A stretch of 64,000 nt of DNA from Pseudomonas sp. FP453 (GTDB lineage: Bacteria > Pseudomonadota > Gammaproteobacteria > Pseudomonadales > Pseudomonadaceae). Each line of letters starts with the position of its first letter. Position 1 is the first letter of the stretch. Shown here one piece after another: positions 49,316 to 57,468 of this stretch. The translations under genes were made by a program, and so were the position numbers. Where the stretch lies: the NCBI RefSeq assembly GCF_030687495.1, contig NZ_CP117435.1:868001-932000 (forward strand), read 5' to 3'. The notes beneath the pieces are model-generated. The model saw nothing but the letters and a program-made list of their open reading frames with translations. It did not search any database and was not told where the DNA came from.

Positions 49316-50342
49316 TCAGTCGAACACACCGAAGGTCATGTAGCTGAACCACGAGCGGTCCTGGTTGTTGCCCAGGGCTTGCGGGGCTTCTTCTTCGATC
49401 ACGTCGCCGTTCTCGTCATGAGGCTTGAGCTCCGAAGGAATGGCTTCCTTGGCGTCCTGGAACTGCTTCATCACGTCCTGGTTGGCGCGGGTTTCGCCCG
49501 GCGGCAGCGGTGGACGGGACTCGATCAGGCCCAAGGTGTACTTGCTCAGCCACGAGCGGTTGTCCGCTTCGGCGACCTGAGGCACGAACTGGCCGTCTTT
49601 CAGGCTTGGGTGATCAGGGTAGTTGAGCTTCAGGGTTTCCAGGCTGGTGTTGGCCAGGTCGTCCAGGTGCAGGCGCTGGTAGGCCTCGGTCATCACGGCC
49701 AGGCCGTCACCCACGGATGGGGGTTTCCTGGAAGTTTTCCACTACGTAGCGGCCACGGTTGGCGGCAGCGACATAGGCCTGACGGGTCAGGTAGTAGTGG
49801 GCGACGTGGATCTCGTAGGAGGCCAGCAGGTTGCGCAGGTAGATCATGCGCTGCTTGGCGTCCGGCGCGTAGCGGCTGTTCGGGTAGCGGCTGGTCAGCT
49901 GGGCGAACTCGTTGTAGGAGTCGCGGGCAGCGCCCGGGTCACGCTTGGTCATGTCCAGCGGCAGGAAGCGCGCCAGCAGGCCAACGTCCTGGTCAAACGA
50001 GGTCAGGCCCTTGAGGTAGTAGGCGTAGTCCACGTTCGGGTGTTGCGGGTGCAGGCGGATAAAACGCTCGGCAGCAGACTTGGCAGCTTCCGGCTCGGCG
50101 TTCTTGTAGTTGGCGTAGATCAGCTCAAGCTGCGCCTGGTCGGCGTAGCGGCCGAACGGATAACGCGACTCCAGTGCCTTCAGCTTGGCTGTGGCGCTGG
50201 TGTAGCTATTATTGTCCAAGTCTTTCTGAGCCAGCTGGTACAACTCGACTTCGCTCAGGTTTTCGTCGACGACGTCCTTTGTTGACGAGCAAGCAGCAGT
50301 CATGGCGAGGATGGCGATCAGCAGCAGGTGTTTCACTTGCAT
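49316..50342 (-). pseudogene. bamD: Outer-membrane assembly lipoprotein BamD, split by a one-base frameshift
   Basis: BamD is the essential lipoprotein of the BAM complex that folds outer-membrane proteins. From ATG 50342 the frame shows a lipoprotein signal (lipobox TAAC, Cys near residue 17) and five-TPR architecture ([36 protein letters not shown]), but after ENFQETP it runs into a stop near 49707. The remaining 125 or so codons ([21 protein letters not shown] onward) are in another frame and end at 49316. The break is the G run 49720-49724; with four G the protein would have 341 residues, normal for Pseudomonas. Probably a sequence error. Confidence 0.9.
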
Positions 50343-50491
50343 GGCGGCTTGCGTCCCTATGACGGCCGCTGTCTTGGGCGGGGCCGTCCTGTTATGATGA
50401 GCGCCCCGTTGAAAGCCTCGGGGCAAAAGACGCCGTATTTAACCACAAGCGCGCAGCCGAAACCAAAGGCTGTGCCACGCCTAGTCTGAGC

Positions 50492-51454
50492 ATGTCCGAT
50501 AAAATTGAACTTCGCGCAGAGGTGCCGTCCGAATTGGGCGGCCAACGCCTCGATCAAGTCGCCGCACAATTATTCGCTGAGCACTCGCGCTCGCGCCTTT
50601 CCGCCTGGATCAAAGACGGCCGCCTGACTGTGGATGGAGCGGTTATCCGCCCGCGAGACATAGTTCATGGTGGTGCGATTCTTGAGCTGACTGCCGAGCA
50701 GGAAGCCCAGGGAGAATGGATCGCCCAGGACATTGAGCTGGACATCGTCTATGAAGACGACGACATCCTGGTCATCAACAAACCCGCAGGCCTGGTGGTT
50801 CACCCGGCAGCCGGGCACGCTGATGGCACCTTGCTCAATGCCCTGCTGCACCACGTGCCGGACATCGTCAATGTCCCGCGCTGCGGCATCGTGCACCGTC
50901 TGGACAAGGACACCACCGGCTTGATGGTGGTGGCCAAGACCATTCAGGCGCAGACGCAGTTGGTCACACAATTGCAGAGCCGCAGCGTCAGCCGTATCTA
51001 CGAGTGCATCGTGATCGGTGTCGTGGTGGCCGGTGGCAAGATCAACGCGCCGATCGGTCGTCACGGCCAGCAGCGCCAGCGTATGGCGGTGATGGAAGGC
51101 GGCAAGCAGGCCGTCAGCCACTACCGTGTGCTGGAGCGTTTCCGCTCCCACACCCACGTGCGGGTCAAGCTGGAAACCGGTCGTACCCACCAGATTCGCG
51201 TGCACATGGCCCACATCAACTTCCCGTTGGTCGGAGATCCGGCCTACGGCGGCCGCTTCCGTATTCCGCCGGCGGCGAGTCAGACCATGGTCGAATCGCT
51301 GAAGTCGTTCCCGCGCCAGGCACTGCATGCACGTTTCCTGGAACTGGATCATCCGACGAGCGGTAAGCGCATGAGCTGGGAATCGCCTTTGCCAGACGAC
51401 CTGGTCTGGTTGCTGTCGCTGCTCAAGCAGGATCGCGAGGCGTTTATCGGATGA
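50492..51454 (+). CDS. rluD: 23S rRNA pseudouridine synthase RluD
   Basis: Makes pseudouridines 1911, 1915 and 1917 of 23S rRNA in the intersubunit bridge helix 69. The 320 residues contain an N-terminal S4 RNA-binding domain (GGQRLDQVAAQLFAEHSRSRL) and the RluA-type catalytic domain with the Asp motif HRLDKDTTGLMV (about residue 138) and ETGRTHQIRVH. ATG 50492. It is divergent from bamD and overlaps pgeF by four bases, the conserved bamD/rluD-pgeF-clpB arrangement. Confidence 0.96.
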   Translation: MSDKIELRAEVPSELGGQRLDQVAAQLFAEHSRSRLSAWIKDGRLTVDGAVIRPRDIVHGGAILELTAEQEAQGEWIAQDIELDIVYEDDDILVINKPAGLVVHPAAGHADGTLLNALLHHVPDIVNVPRCGIVHRLDKDTTGLMVVAKTIQAQTQLVTQLQSRSVSRIYECIVIGVVVAGGKINAPIGRHGQQRQRMAVMEGGKQAVSHYRVLERFRSHTHVRVKLETGRTHQIRVHMAHINFPLVGDPAYGGRFRIPPAASQTMVESLKSFPRQALHARFLELDHPTSGKRMSWESPLPDDLVWLLSLLKQDREAFIG

Positions 51455-52176
51455 GTGACTGGCTGATTCCTGACTGGCCCGCGCCGGCTCGGGTTAAAGC
51501 CTGTGTTACTACCCGTGCGGGCGGCGTCAGTCTGGCGCCGTTCGACAGCCTCAACCTGGGCGATCACGTCGAGGACAGCCTGGAGGCCGTCCTTGAGAAT
51601 CGCCGTCGTCTGAGTGATGCCTTTGCTATCCAGCCGGCCTGGCTGCGTCAGGTTCATGGTGTGACCGTGGTCGAAGCTGATCCAGATCGCACCGCTGAAG
51701 CCGATGGCAGTTGGACCAGCACCCCAGGCATCGCTTGCACTTCAATGACTGCCGATTGCCTGCCCGCGTTGTTCTGCAACCGTGCGGGCACTCGCGTCGC
51801 CGCCGCCCATGCCGGTTGGCGTGGCCTGGCGGCGGGTGTGCTGGAAGCGGCTGTTGAAAGCCTGGATACGGAGCCCGGCGAGGTTCTGGTGTGGCTCGGC
51901 CCGGCCATTGGCCCGCAAGCCTTTGAAGTCGGCCCGGAAGTGCGGGAAGCCTTCATGCAGCAATTGCCGATCACCGCCGAAGCTTTCGTGCCCAGCCGCA
52001 ACCCCGGCAAGTACATGGCGGACATCTATCAGCTCGCGCGCCTGCGCCTTGCCGCATGCGGTGTCACCGCTGTTTATGGTGGCGGTTTCTGTACCGTGAC
52101 CGATCCGCGCTTCTTTTCTTACCGCCGCAGTCCTCGTACCGGTCGGTTTGCCTCCCTTGTCTGGCTTGAGCGCTAG
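51451..52176 (+). CDS. pgeF: Laccase-domain protein PgeF/YfiH
   Basis: Multi-copper-like fold protein of 241 residues. Family members act as purine nucleoside phosphorylase/deaminase and, in E. coli, correct misincorporated residues in peptidoglycan precursors. The metal-binding residues are in RQVHG, TADCLPALF and AAHAGWRGLAAGVLE (zinc His/Cys). The C-terminal FCTVTDPRFFSYRR is typical. The ATG overlaps the rluD stop (ATGA). The clpB heat-shock promoter follows. Confidence 0.94.
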   Translation: MSDWLIPDWPAPARVKACVTTRAGGVSLAPFDSLNLGDHVEDSLEAVLENRRRLSDAFAIQPAWLRQVHGVTVVEADPDRTAEADGSWTSTPGIACTSMTADCLPALFCNRAGTRVAAAHAGWRGLAAGVLEAAVESLDTEPGEVLVWLGPAIGPQAFEVGPEVREAFMQQLPITAEAFVPSRNPGKYMADIYQLARLRLAACGVTAVYGGGFCTVTDPRFFSYRRSPRTGRFASLVWLER

Positions 52177-52206
52177 ACTCTTCTGACTTAGGTCAACTGC
52201 CCGACG

Positions 52207-52235
52207 CTTGAAACTCCCAGAATCCACCCCATCTA
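52207..52235 (+). promoter_or_regulatory. RpoH (sigma32) promoter of clpB
   Basis: CTTGAAA (52207-52213), a 13-base spacer and CCCCATCTA (52227-52235), a near-perfect match to the sigma32 consensus, about 72 bases upstream of the clpB ATG. Heat-shock control of clpB is therefore expected. Confidence 0.88.
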
Positions 52236-52306
52236 TAAGGGTATCTGGCAGGTTTCTTCATTCAGGATGTTTTATATCTCCGGCCTGCTCAAAAGGAAGG
52301 TGACTA

Positions 52307-54871
52307 ATGCGTATTGATCGTTTAACCAGCAAATTGCAGTTGGCATTATCTGACTCTCAATCCCTGGCGGTGGGCCTCGACCACCCGGCCATTGAGCCTG
52401 CGCACCTGATGCAGGCGCTCCTGGAGCAGCAAGGTGGTTCTATCAAACCCTTGCTGATGCAGGTGGGCTTCGACGTCAACAGCCTGCGCAAGGAGTTGAG
52501 CAAAGAGCTCGACCAACTGCCGAAAATCCAAAATCCGACCGGCGACGTGAACATGTCCCAGGACTTGGCGCGCCTGCTTAACCAAGCGGACCGCCTGGCC
52601 CAGCAAAAGGGCGACCAGTTCATCTCCAGCGAACTGGTGCTGCTCGCCGCCATGGACGAAAACAGCAAGCTCGGCAAGTTGTTGCTGGGCCAGGGCGTGA
52701 GCAAGAAAGCCCTGGAAAATGCCATCAACAACCTGCGTGGCGGCGACGCGGTGAACGACCCCAACCATGAGGAGTCGCGTCAGGCCCTGGATAAATACAC
52801 CGTCGACCTGACCAAGCGCGCCGAAGACGGCAAGCTTGACCCGGTGATCGGGCGTGACGATGAAATCCGTCGCACCATCCAGGTGTTGCAACGTCGCACC
52901 AAGAACAACCCGGTGCTGATCGGTGAGCCTGGCGTGGGTAAAACCGCGATTGCCGAAGGTCTGGCCCAGCGCATCATCAACGGTGAAGTGCCGGACGGCC
53001 TGAAAGGCAAGCGCCTGCTGTCCCTGGACATGGGGGCGTTGATTGCCGGTGCCAAGTTCCGTGGCGAGTTCGAAGAGCGCCTGAAATCCCTGCTCAATGA
53101 ACTGTCGAAGCAGGAAGGGCAGATCATTCTGTTTATCGACGAACTGCACACCATGGTCGGCGCCGGTAAAGGCGAAGGCTCCATGGATGCGGGCAACATG
53201 CTCAAGCCAGCGTTGGCGCGGGGTGAGTTGCACTGCGTCGGTGCCACGACGCTCAACGAGTATCGCCAGTACATTGAAAAGGATGCGGCCCTTGAACGTC
53301 GCTTCCAGAAAGTGCTGGTGGAAGAGCCGAGCGAAGAGGACACCATCGCGATCCTGCGTGGCCTGAAAGAGCGTTATGAGGTCCACCATAAGGTGGCGAT
53401 CACTGACGGCGCGATCATTGCGGCGGCGAAATTGAGCCATCGCTATATCACCGATCGTCAGTTGCCCGACAAGGCCATCGACTTGATCGACGAAGCGGCC
53501 AGCCGCATTCGCATGGAGATCGACTCCAAGCCGGAAGTGCTCGACCGCCTGGATCGGCGCCTGATTCAGCTGAAAGTTGAATCCCAGGCCCTGAAGAAAG
53601 AAGAAGACGACGCGGCGAAGAAACGCCTGGAAAAACTCCAGGAAGAAATCGTCCGTCTGGAACGCGAGTATTCGGACCTGGAAGAAATCTGGACCTCGGA
53701 AAAAGCCGAAGTGCAGGGCTCTGCGCAGATCCAGCAAAAGATCGAGCAGTCCCGCCAGGAACTGGAAGCCGCACGCCGTAAAGGCGACCTGAACCGCATG
53801 GCCGAGTTGCAGTACGGGGTGATCCCCGACCTGGAACGCAGCCTGCAAATGGTCGACCAGCACGGCAAGGCCGAGAACCAGTTGCTGCGCAGCAAGGTGA
53901 CCGAGGAAGAAATTGCCGAAGTCGTCTCGAAGTGGACCGGCATTCCGGTGTCGAAAATGCTCGAAGGCGAGCGCGACAAGCTGCTGAAGATGGAAAGCCT
54001 GTTGCACCAGCGTGTGATTGGCCAGGAAGAAGCCGTGGTGGCCGTGTCCAACGCGGTGCGGCGTTCGCGGGCCGGGTTGTCCGACCCGAACCGTCCGAGC
54101 GGCTCGTTTATGTTCCTCGGCCCGACCGGCGTGGGCAAGACCGAGCTGTGCAAGGCCTTGGCCGAGTTCCTCTTTGATACTGAAGAGGCCATGGTGCGGA
54201 TCGATATGTCCGAATTCATGGAGAAACACTCGGTGGCTCGCTTGATCGGCGCACCACCAGGCTATGTGGGCTACGAGGAAGGTGGCTACCTGACCGAAGC
54301 CGTGCGGCGTAAGCCTTACTCGGTGATCCTGCTGGATGAGGTCGAGAAGGCTCACCCGGATGTGTTCAACGTGTTGCTGCAAGTGTTGGAAGATGGCCGG
54401 CTGACGGACAGCCACGGACGTACCGTGGACTTCCGCAACACGGTGATCGTGATGACCTCCAACCTGGGCTCGGCGCAGATCCAGGAGTTGGTCGGTGATC
54501 GTGAAGGCCAGCGTGCTGCAGTGATGGATGCGCTGACCAGCCACTTCCGCCCGGAATTTATCAACCGGGTCGATGAAGTGGTGATCTTCGAGCCTTTGGC
54601 ACGGGATCAGATCGCAGGCATCACCGAGATCCAACTGGGTCGCCTGCGCAGCCGCCTGGCCGAGCGCGAGCTGGCCCTGGAGCTGAGCAGCGAGGCGTTG
54701 GACAAGCTGATCGCGGTTGGCTACGACCCGGTGTATGGCGCACGGCCTCTGAAACGTGCGATCCAGCGCTGGATCGAAAACCCGCTGGCGCAGCTGATCC
54801 TGTCGGGCAGCTTTATGCCTGGCACCAGCGTCGCGGCGACGGTGGAGAACGATGAAATCGTCTTCCATTGA
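52307..54871 (+). CDS. clpB: ATP-dependent disaggregase ClpB
   Basis: Hexameric AAA+ chaperone of 854 residues that extracts polypeptides from aggregates together with DnaK. Clp-N repeats (about 1-145) are followed by NBD1 with Walker A GEPGVGKT (about residue 206), a coiled-coil middle domain (about 410-525, rich in Lys/Glu) and NBD2 with GPTGVGKT (about residue 605). The pore loops [11 protein letters not shown] and GYVGYEEGG are present. It has an AAGGAAGG ribosome binding site, a heat-shock promoter upstream and a strong terminator downstream. Confidence 0.98.
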   Translation: MRIDRLTSKLQLALSDSQSLAVGLDHPAIEPAHLMQALLEQQGGSIKPLLMQVGFDVNSLRKELSKELDQLPKIQNPTGDVNMSQDLARLLNQADRLAQQKGDQFISSELVLLAAMDENSKLGKLLLGQGVSKKALENAINNLRGGDAVNDPNHEESRQALDKYTVDLTKRAEDGKLDPVIGRDDEIRRTIQVLQRRTKNNPVLIGEPGVGKTAIAEGLAQRIINGEVPDGLKGKRLLSLDMGALIAGAKFRGEFEERLKSLLNELSKQEGQIILFIDELHTMVGAGKGEGSMDAGNMLKPALARGELHCVGATTLNEYRQYIEKDAALERRFQKVLVEEPSEEDTIAILRGLKERYEVHHKVAITDGAIIAAAKLSHRYITDRQLPDKAIDLIDEAASRIRMEIDSKPEVLDRLDRRLIQLKVESQALKKEEDDAAKKRLEKLQEEIVRLEREYSDLEEIWTSEKAEVQGSAQIQQKIEQSRQELEAARRKGDLNRMAELQYGVIPDLERSLQMVDQHGKAENQLLRSKVTEEEIAEVVSKWTGIPVSKMLEGERDKLLKMESLLHQRVIGQEEAVVAVSNAVRRSRAGLSDPNRPSGSFMFLGPTGVGKTELCKALAEFLFDTEEAMVRIDMSEFMEKHSVARLIGAPPGYVGYEEGGYLTEAVRRKPYSVILLDEVEKAHPDVFNVLLQVLEDGRLTDSHGRTVDFRNTVIVMTSNLGSAQIQELVGDREGQRAAVMDALTSHFRPEFINRVDEVVIFEPLARDQIAGITEIQLGRLRSRLAERELALELSSEALDKLIAVGYDPVYGARPLKRAIQRWIENPLAQLILSGSFMPGTSVAATVENDEIVFH

Positions 54872-54890
54872 GCCCAGTCACTGGCGCAAT

Positions 54891-54924
54891 AAAAGGAGGC
54901 CCCGCATCGCGGGGCCTTTTTTTT
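54891..54924 (+). terminator. Intrinsic terminator after clpB
   Basis: The stem GGCCCCGC / GCGGGGCC with a three-base loop is followed by eight T, 20 bases past the clpB stop. Confidence 0.93.
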
Positions 54925-55056
54925 CGATAGGGCGTTGAACTGTAAGGAAAAGGCTAGTAAAGTGCGCCCCGCAACAACGTCAGCCCACGGGTTTCTTCTC
55001 CCCAAGAAGAAATCAGAAACAAGCGCAAATCATTGTCTTAAAAGCAATTTAAAGGG

Positions 55057-55092
55057 TTGACAGGGGTTTTTAAGATTGTAGAATAGCGCGCC
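55057..55092 (+). promoter_or_regulatory. tRNA operon promoter
   Basis: TTGACA (55057-55062), a 16-base spacer and TAGAAT (55079-55084), followed by the GC-rich discriminator AGCGCGCC typical of stringently controlled stable-RNA promoters. It lies about 90 bases before tRNA-Asn. The rest of the 54925-55173 gap shows no gene. Confidence 0.8.
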
Positions 55093-55173
55093 TCAGACAT
55101 GACAACGTAGCGATACGGAAGACTCGAAGAGAAGGTTACACCGCAGTAGAAGTTGTACTTTGAAATATGTAGT

Positions 55174-55249
55174 TCCGTGATAGCTCAGTCGGTAGAGCAA
55201 ATGACTGTTAATCATTGGGTCCCAGGTTCGAGTCCTGGTCACGGAGCCA
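55174..55249 (+). tRNA. tRNA-Asn (GTT)
   Basis: A 76-base cloverleaf with acceptor TCCGTGA/TCACGGA, anticodon loop CTGTTAA (anticodon GTT), T loop TTCGAGT and encoded CCA. First gene of the tRNA operon downstream of clpB. Confidence 0.97.
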
Positions 55250-55258
55250 ATTTCAAAC

Positions 55259-55335
55259 CGGGGTATAGCGCAGTCCGGTAGCGCGCCTGCTTTGGGAGCA
55301 GGATGTCGGGAGTTCGAATCCCCCTACCCCGACCA
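55259..55335 (+). tRNA. tRNA-Pro (TGG), copy 1
   Basis: A 77-base cloverleaf with acceptor CGGGGTA/TACCCCG, anticodon loop TTTGGGA (anticodon TGG), T stem GGGAG/CCCCC with an A-C mismatch, and encoded CCA. It lies nine bases after tRNA-Asn. Confidence 0.97.
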
Positions 55336-55340
55336 TTTTT

Positions 55341-55416
55341 GGGTCGTTAGCTCAGTTGGTAGAGCAGTTGGCTTTTAACCAATTGGTCGTAGGTTCGAAT
55401 CCCACACGACCCACCA
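55341..55416 (+). tRNA. tRNA-Lys (TTT)
   Basis: A 76-base cloverleaf with acceptor GGGTCGT/ACGACCC, anticodon loop CTTTTAA (anticodon TTT), T loop TTCGAAT and encoded CCA. The clpB-adjacent tRNA-Lys is the position of a known integration hotspot in P. aeruginosa; no element is inserted here. Confidence 0.97.
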
Positions 55417-55480
55417 TTTTTGAAACCAGTTAACGCTGGGATCAGATCTTAAGATCAGAGGCCAAAAGCACTGATCGAAG

Positions 55481-55508
55481 AAGGCGACTGAAAGGTCGCC
55501 TTTTTTTT
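55481..55508 (+). terminator. Intrinsic terminator after tRNA-Lys
   Basis: The stem GGCGAC / GTCGCC with a six-base loop is followed by eight T. It ends only two bases before the second tRNA-Pro gene. Confidence 0.88.
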
Positions 55509-55510
55509 AC

Positions 55511-55587
55511 CGGGGTATAGCGCAGTCCGGTAGCGCGCCTGCTTTGGGAGCAGGATGTCAGGAGTTCGAATCCCCTTACCCCGACCA
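55511..55587 (+). tRNA. tRNA-Pro (TGG), copy 2
   Basis: A 77-base cloverleaf identical to copy 1 except for two changes at the outer T-stem pair (G to A and C to T), which keep pairing as A-U. The anticodon is TGG and CCA is encoded. It starts two bases after an intrinsic terminator with no separate promoter visible, so its expression probably depends on read-through. Confidence 0.96.
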
Positions 55588-55591
55588 TATT

Positions 55592-55628
55592 AAAAATCCT
55601 CGTATCGAAAGATACGGGGATTTTTTTT
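55592..55628 (+). terminator. Intrinsic terminator after tRNA-Pro copy 2
   Basis: The stem ATCCTCGTATC / GATACGGGGAT (one G-U pair) with a GAAA loop is followed by eight T. Confidence 0.92.
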
Positions 55629-55754
55629 GCATTTTTTTCAGCGACACTTGTGCAAATTCCAAACAGATATTGTGCTGATTGGTGCGTTGGTGCGGCGAGC
55701 TTGTCCCCCTAGACTGGGCCACGTCAGTCAATCAACCCAACAGGAATTCGCACC

Positions 55755-56498
55755 ATGACCCTTACCGTTCCTTTCCTTGCTGTTCAGCCAACCCGCTCAT
55801 TGCCTGCGCTGGTCAAGTCCACGCTTGTGGGCTTGGGCATGCTGATGGGCCTTGGTCAATTTGCCACCGCCGCCGAAACCGCTGCAACCCCCCACCCGAC
55901 CATTCGCGCCATGTCGGGCGCCGAAGCCATCGGTCGTCTGGACCCGAAAACCACCGCCTTGCTGGTGATCGACTTCCAGAATGAATACTTCACCGGGCGC
56001 ATGCCGATCCCCGATGGCATGAAAGCCCTGGAAAACACCCAGCGCCTGATCAAGTTTGCCGACAAGGAACATATCCAGGTCATCCACGTGCAGCACATCG
56101 CCCCAGCCGGCGCCGCCGTATTTGCCACCGATGGCAAGACCGTCGACTTCCACCCGCTGATGAAGCCGCGCTCTCAAGACAAGCTCGTGCAGAAAACCTC
56201 CGTCAGCGTGTTTGCCAGCACCGACCTGGATGCGCAGTTGAAGAAAGCCGGCGTCAAGACCCTGATCATCACCGGCCTGATGACCCACGCCTGTGTCGCC
56301 GGCGCCGCCCGTGACGCCGCGCCGTTGGGTTATGACGTTGTGGTAGCATCCGATGCCACCGCCACTCGGGCGATTACCCGTATCGATGGCCGTTCGGTGA
56401 GCAAGGACGAGCTGCACAACTCGGCGCTGGCTGAGATCGAAGACACGTTCGGCTCGGTGCTGAGCACGTCGCAGATCATTGCCTTGCCGGTGAACTGA
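55755..56498 (+). CDS. Exported cysteine hydrolase (isochorismatase family)
   Basis: Protein of 247 residues with a long N-terminal export signal (hydrophobic VGLGMLMGLGQFATA, cleavage near ATA-AE, about residue 40) and an isochorismatase-like domain. The catalytic triad is visible: Asp in LLVIDFQNEYF, Lys in QDKLVQKT and Cys in GLMTHACVAGAARDA. Family members hydrolyse isochorismate, nicotinamide or other amides; the substrate is unknown. Most family members are cytosolic, so the signal peptide is unusual. A GGAATT ribosome binding site precedes the ATG, and a LysR gene follows after 31 bases. Confidence 0.87.
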   Translation: MTLTVPFLAVQPTRSLPALVKSTLVGLGMLMGLGQFATAAETAATPHPTIRAMSGAEAIGRLDPKTTALLVIDFQNEYFTGRMPIPDGMKALENTQRLIKFADKEHIQVIHVQHIAPAGAAVFATDGKTVDFHPLMKPRSQDKLVQKTSVSVFASTDLDAQLKKAGVKTLIITGLMTHACVAGAARDAAPLGYDVVVASDATATRAITRIDGRSVSKDELHNSALAEIEDTFGSVLSTSQIIALPVN

Positions 56499-56529
56499 TT
56501 CTCCCGACCAGCCAGGGATCGCCTGCTTC

Positions 56530-57417
56530 ATGAACCAGCTATCCGCCATGCGCGCCTTTCGGTGCATCGTTGAGGCCAAGGGTTTTTCTGCCGCCGCAGA
56601 ACGCCTGGACACCACGCATTCGACGATTTCCCGGCAGTTGCAACAGCTGGAAATTGAACTGGGCGCCCAACTGATCAACCGCAATACCCGGCGTTTCAGC
56701 CTGACCTCGGCCGGGGAGCAATACTACGCCGCCTGCGTCGATATCCTCGATCGCATCGAGGCGGCTTCCCAGGCCATCGCCCAGGGCCACCAGCGCCCGG
56801 AAGGCTTGCTCAGGGTCAGTGTCCCGCTGGTGGTGGGCACGCTGGACTTGCCGCACTGGCTGCCGGGCTTTCAGCGGCGCTACCCCGATATCGAGCTTGA
56901 GCTGCACTGCGACGATCAATTTGTCGACCTGGTCGCCGCTGGGTTCGACGTGGCGATACGCATCGCCAGCGCGTTGGCGGACACCACCTTGATGGCACGC
57001 ACGTTGGCAGTCTCCAGGCAGGTTCTGGTGGCCTCGCCGGGCTATATCGGCCGTCACGGCTTGCCCCGTTCGGCGCAGGAACTCGACAAACATCGCTTGC
57101 TGACGTTTATCGGGGCTTCGTCGGATTGGCAGCTGAGTGCGGCGCGCGGGGGCTCGGTCAACGTCACCCCGGCGGGGCGGTTCAGGAGCAATACCATCAG
57201 TGCGCTGCACGCGGCGACATTGGCGGGGGCGGGCATTGCGTGTTTCACCCAGGCCACGGTGCGTAATGAGTTGGCGCAGGGCCTGCTTGTGCCGATCCTG
57301 CCCAACTATTCATTAGGCGAGCGCCATTACTACGCCCTCTATCCGCAGTCCCGGCACCTGGCGCCGAAGGTGCGGGCGTTTGTCGACCATATGGCGGAGT
57401 TTTATTCGGCCCAATAA
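56530..57417 (+). CDS. LysR-family transcriptional regulator
   Basis: Regulator of 295 residues. The N-terminal winged helix-turn-helix (about 1-60) contains AFRCIVEAKGFSAAAERLDTTHSTISRQLQQLE, and the C-terminal LysR substrate-binding domain (about 88-290) has the usual GLLRVSVPLVVG start. The effector is unknown. It lies downstream of and in the same direction as the cysteine hydrolase gene, an atypical layout since LysR regulators usually face their targets, but neighbourhood still suggests it may control that gene. A terminator follows at once. Confidence 0.92.
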   Translation: MNQLSAMRAFRCIVEAKGFSAAAERLDTTHSTISRQLQQLEIELGAQLINRNTRRFSLTSAGEQYYAACVDILDRIEAASQAIAQGHQRPEGLLRVSVPLVVGTLDLPHWLPGFQRRYPDIELELHCDDQFVDLVAAGFDVAIRIASALADTTLMARTLAVSRQVLVASPGYIGRHGLPRSAQELDKHRLLTFIGASSDWQLSAARGGSVNVTPAGRFRSNTISALHAATLAGAGIACFTQATVRNELAQGLLVPILPNYSLGERHYYALYPQSRHLAPKVRAFVDHMAEFYSAQ

Positions 57418-57452
57418 AAAATCCCCCTATCGTTTGATAGGGGGATTTTTTT
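57416..57452. terminator. Bidirectional terminator between lysR and ndh
   Basis: The stem AATCCCCCTATC / GATAGGGGGATT with a four-base loop is flanked by A and T runs. It overlaps the last base of the LysR stop and sits 16 bases before the ndh end, so it can serve both convergent genes. Confidence 0.9.
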
Positions 57453-57468
57453 GTGGCTGCGGCGTCGA

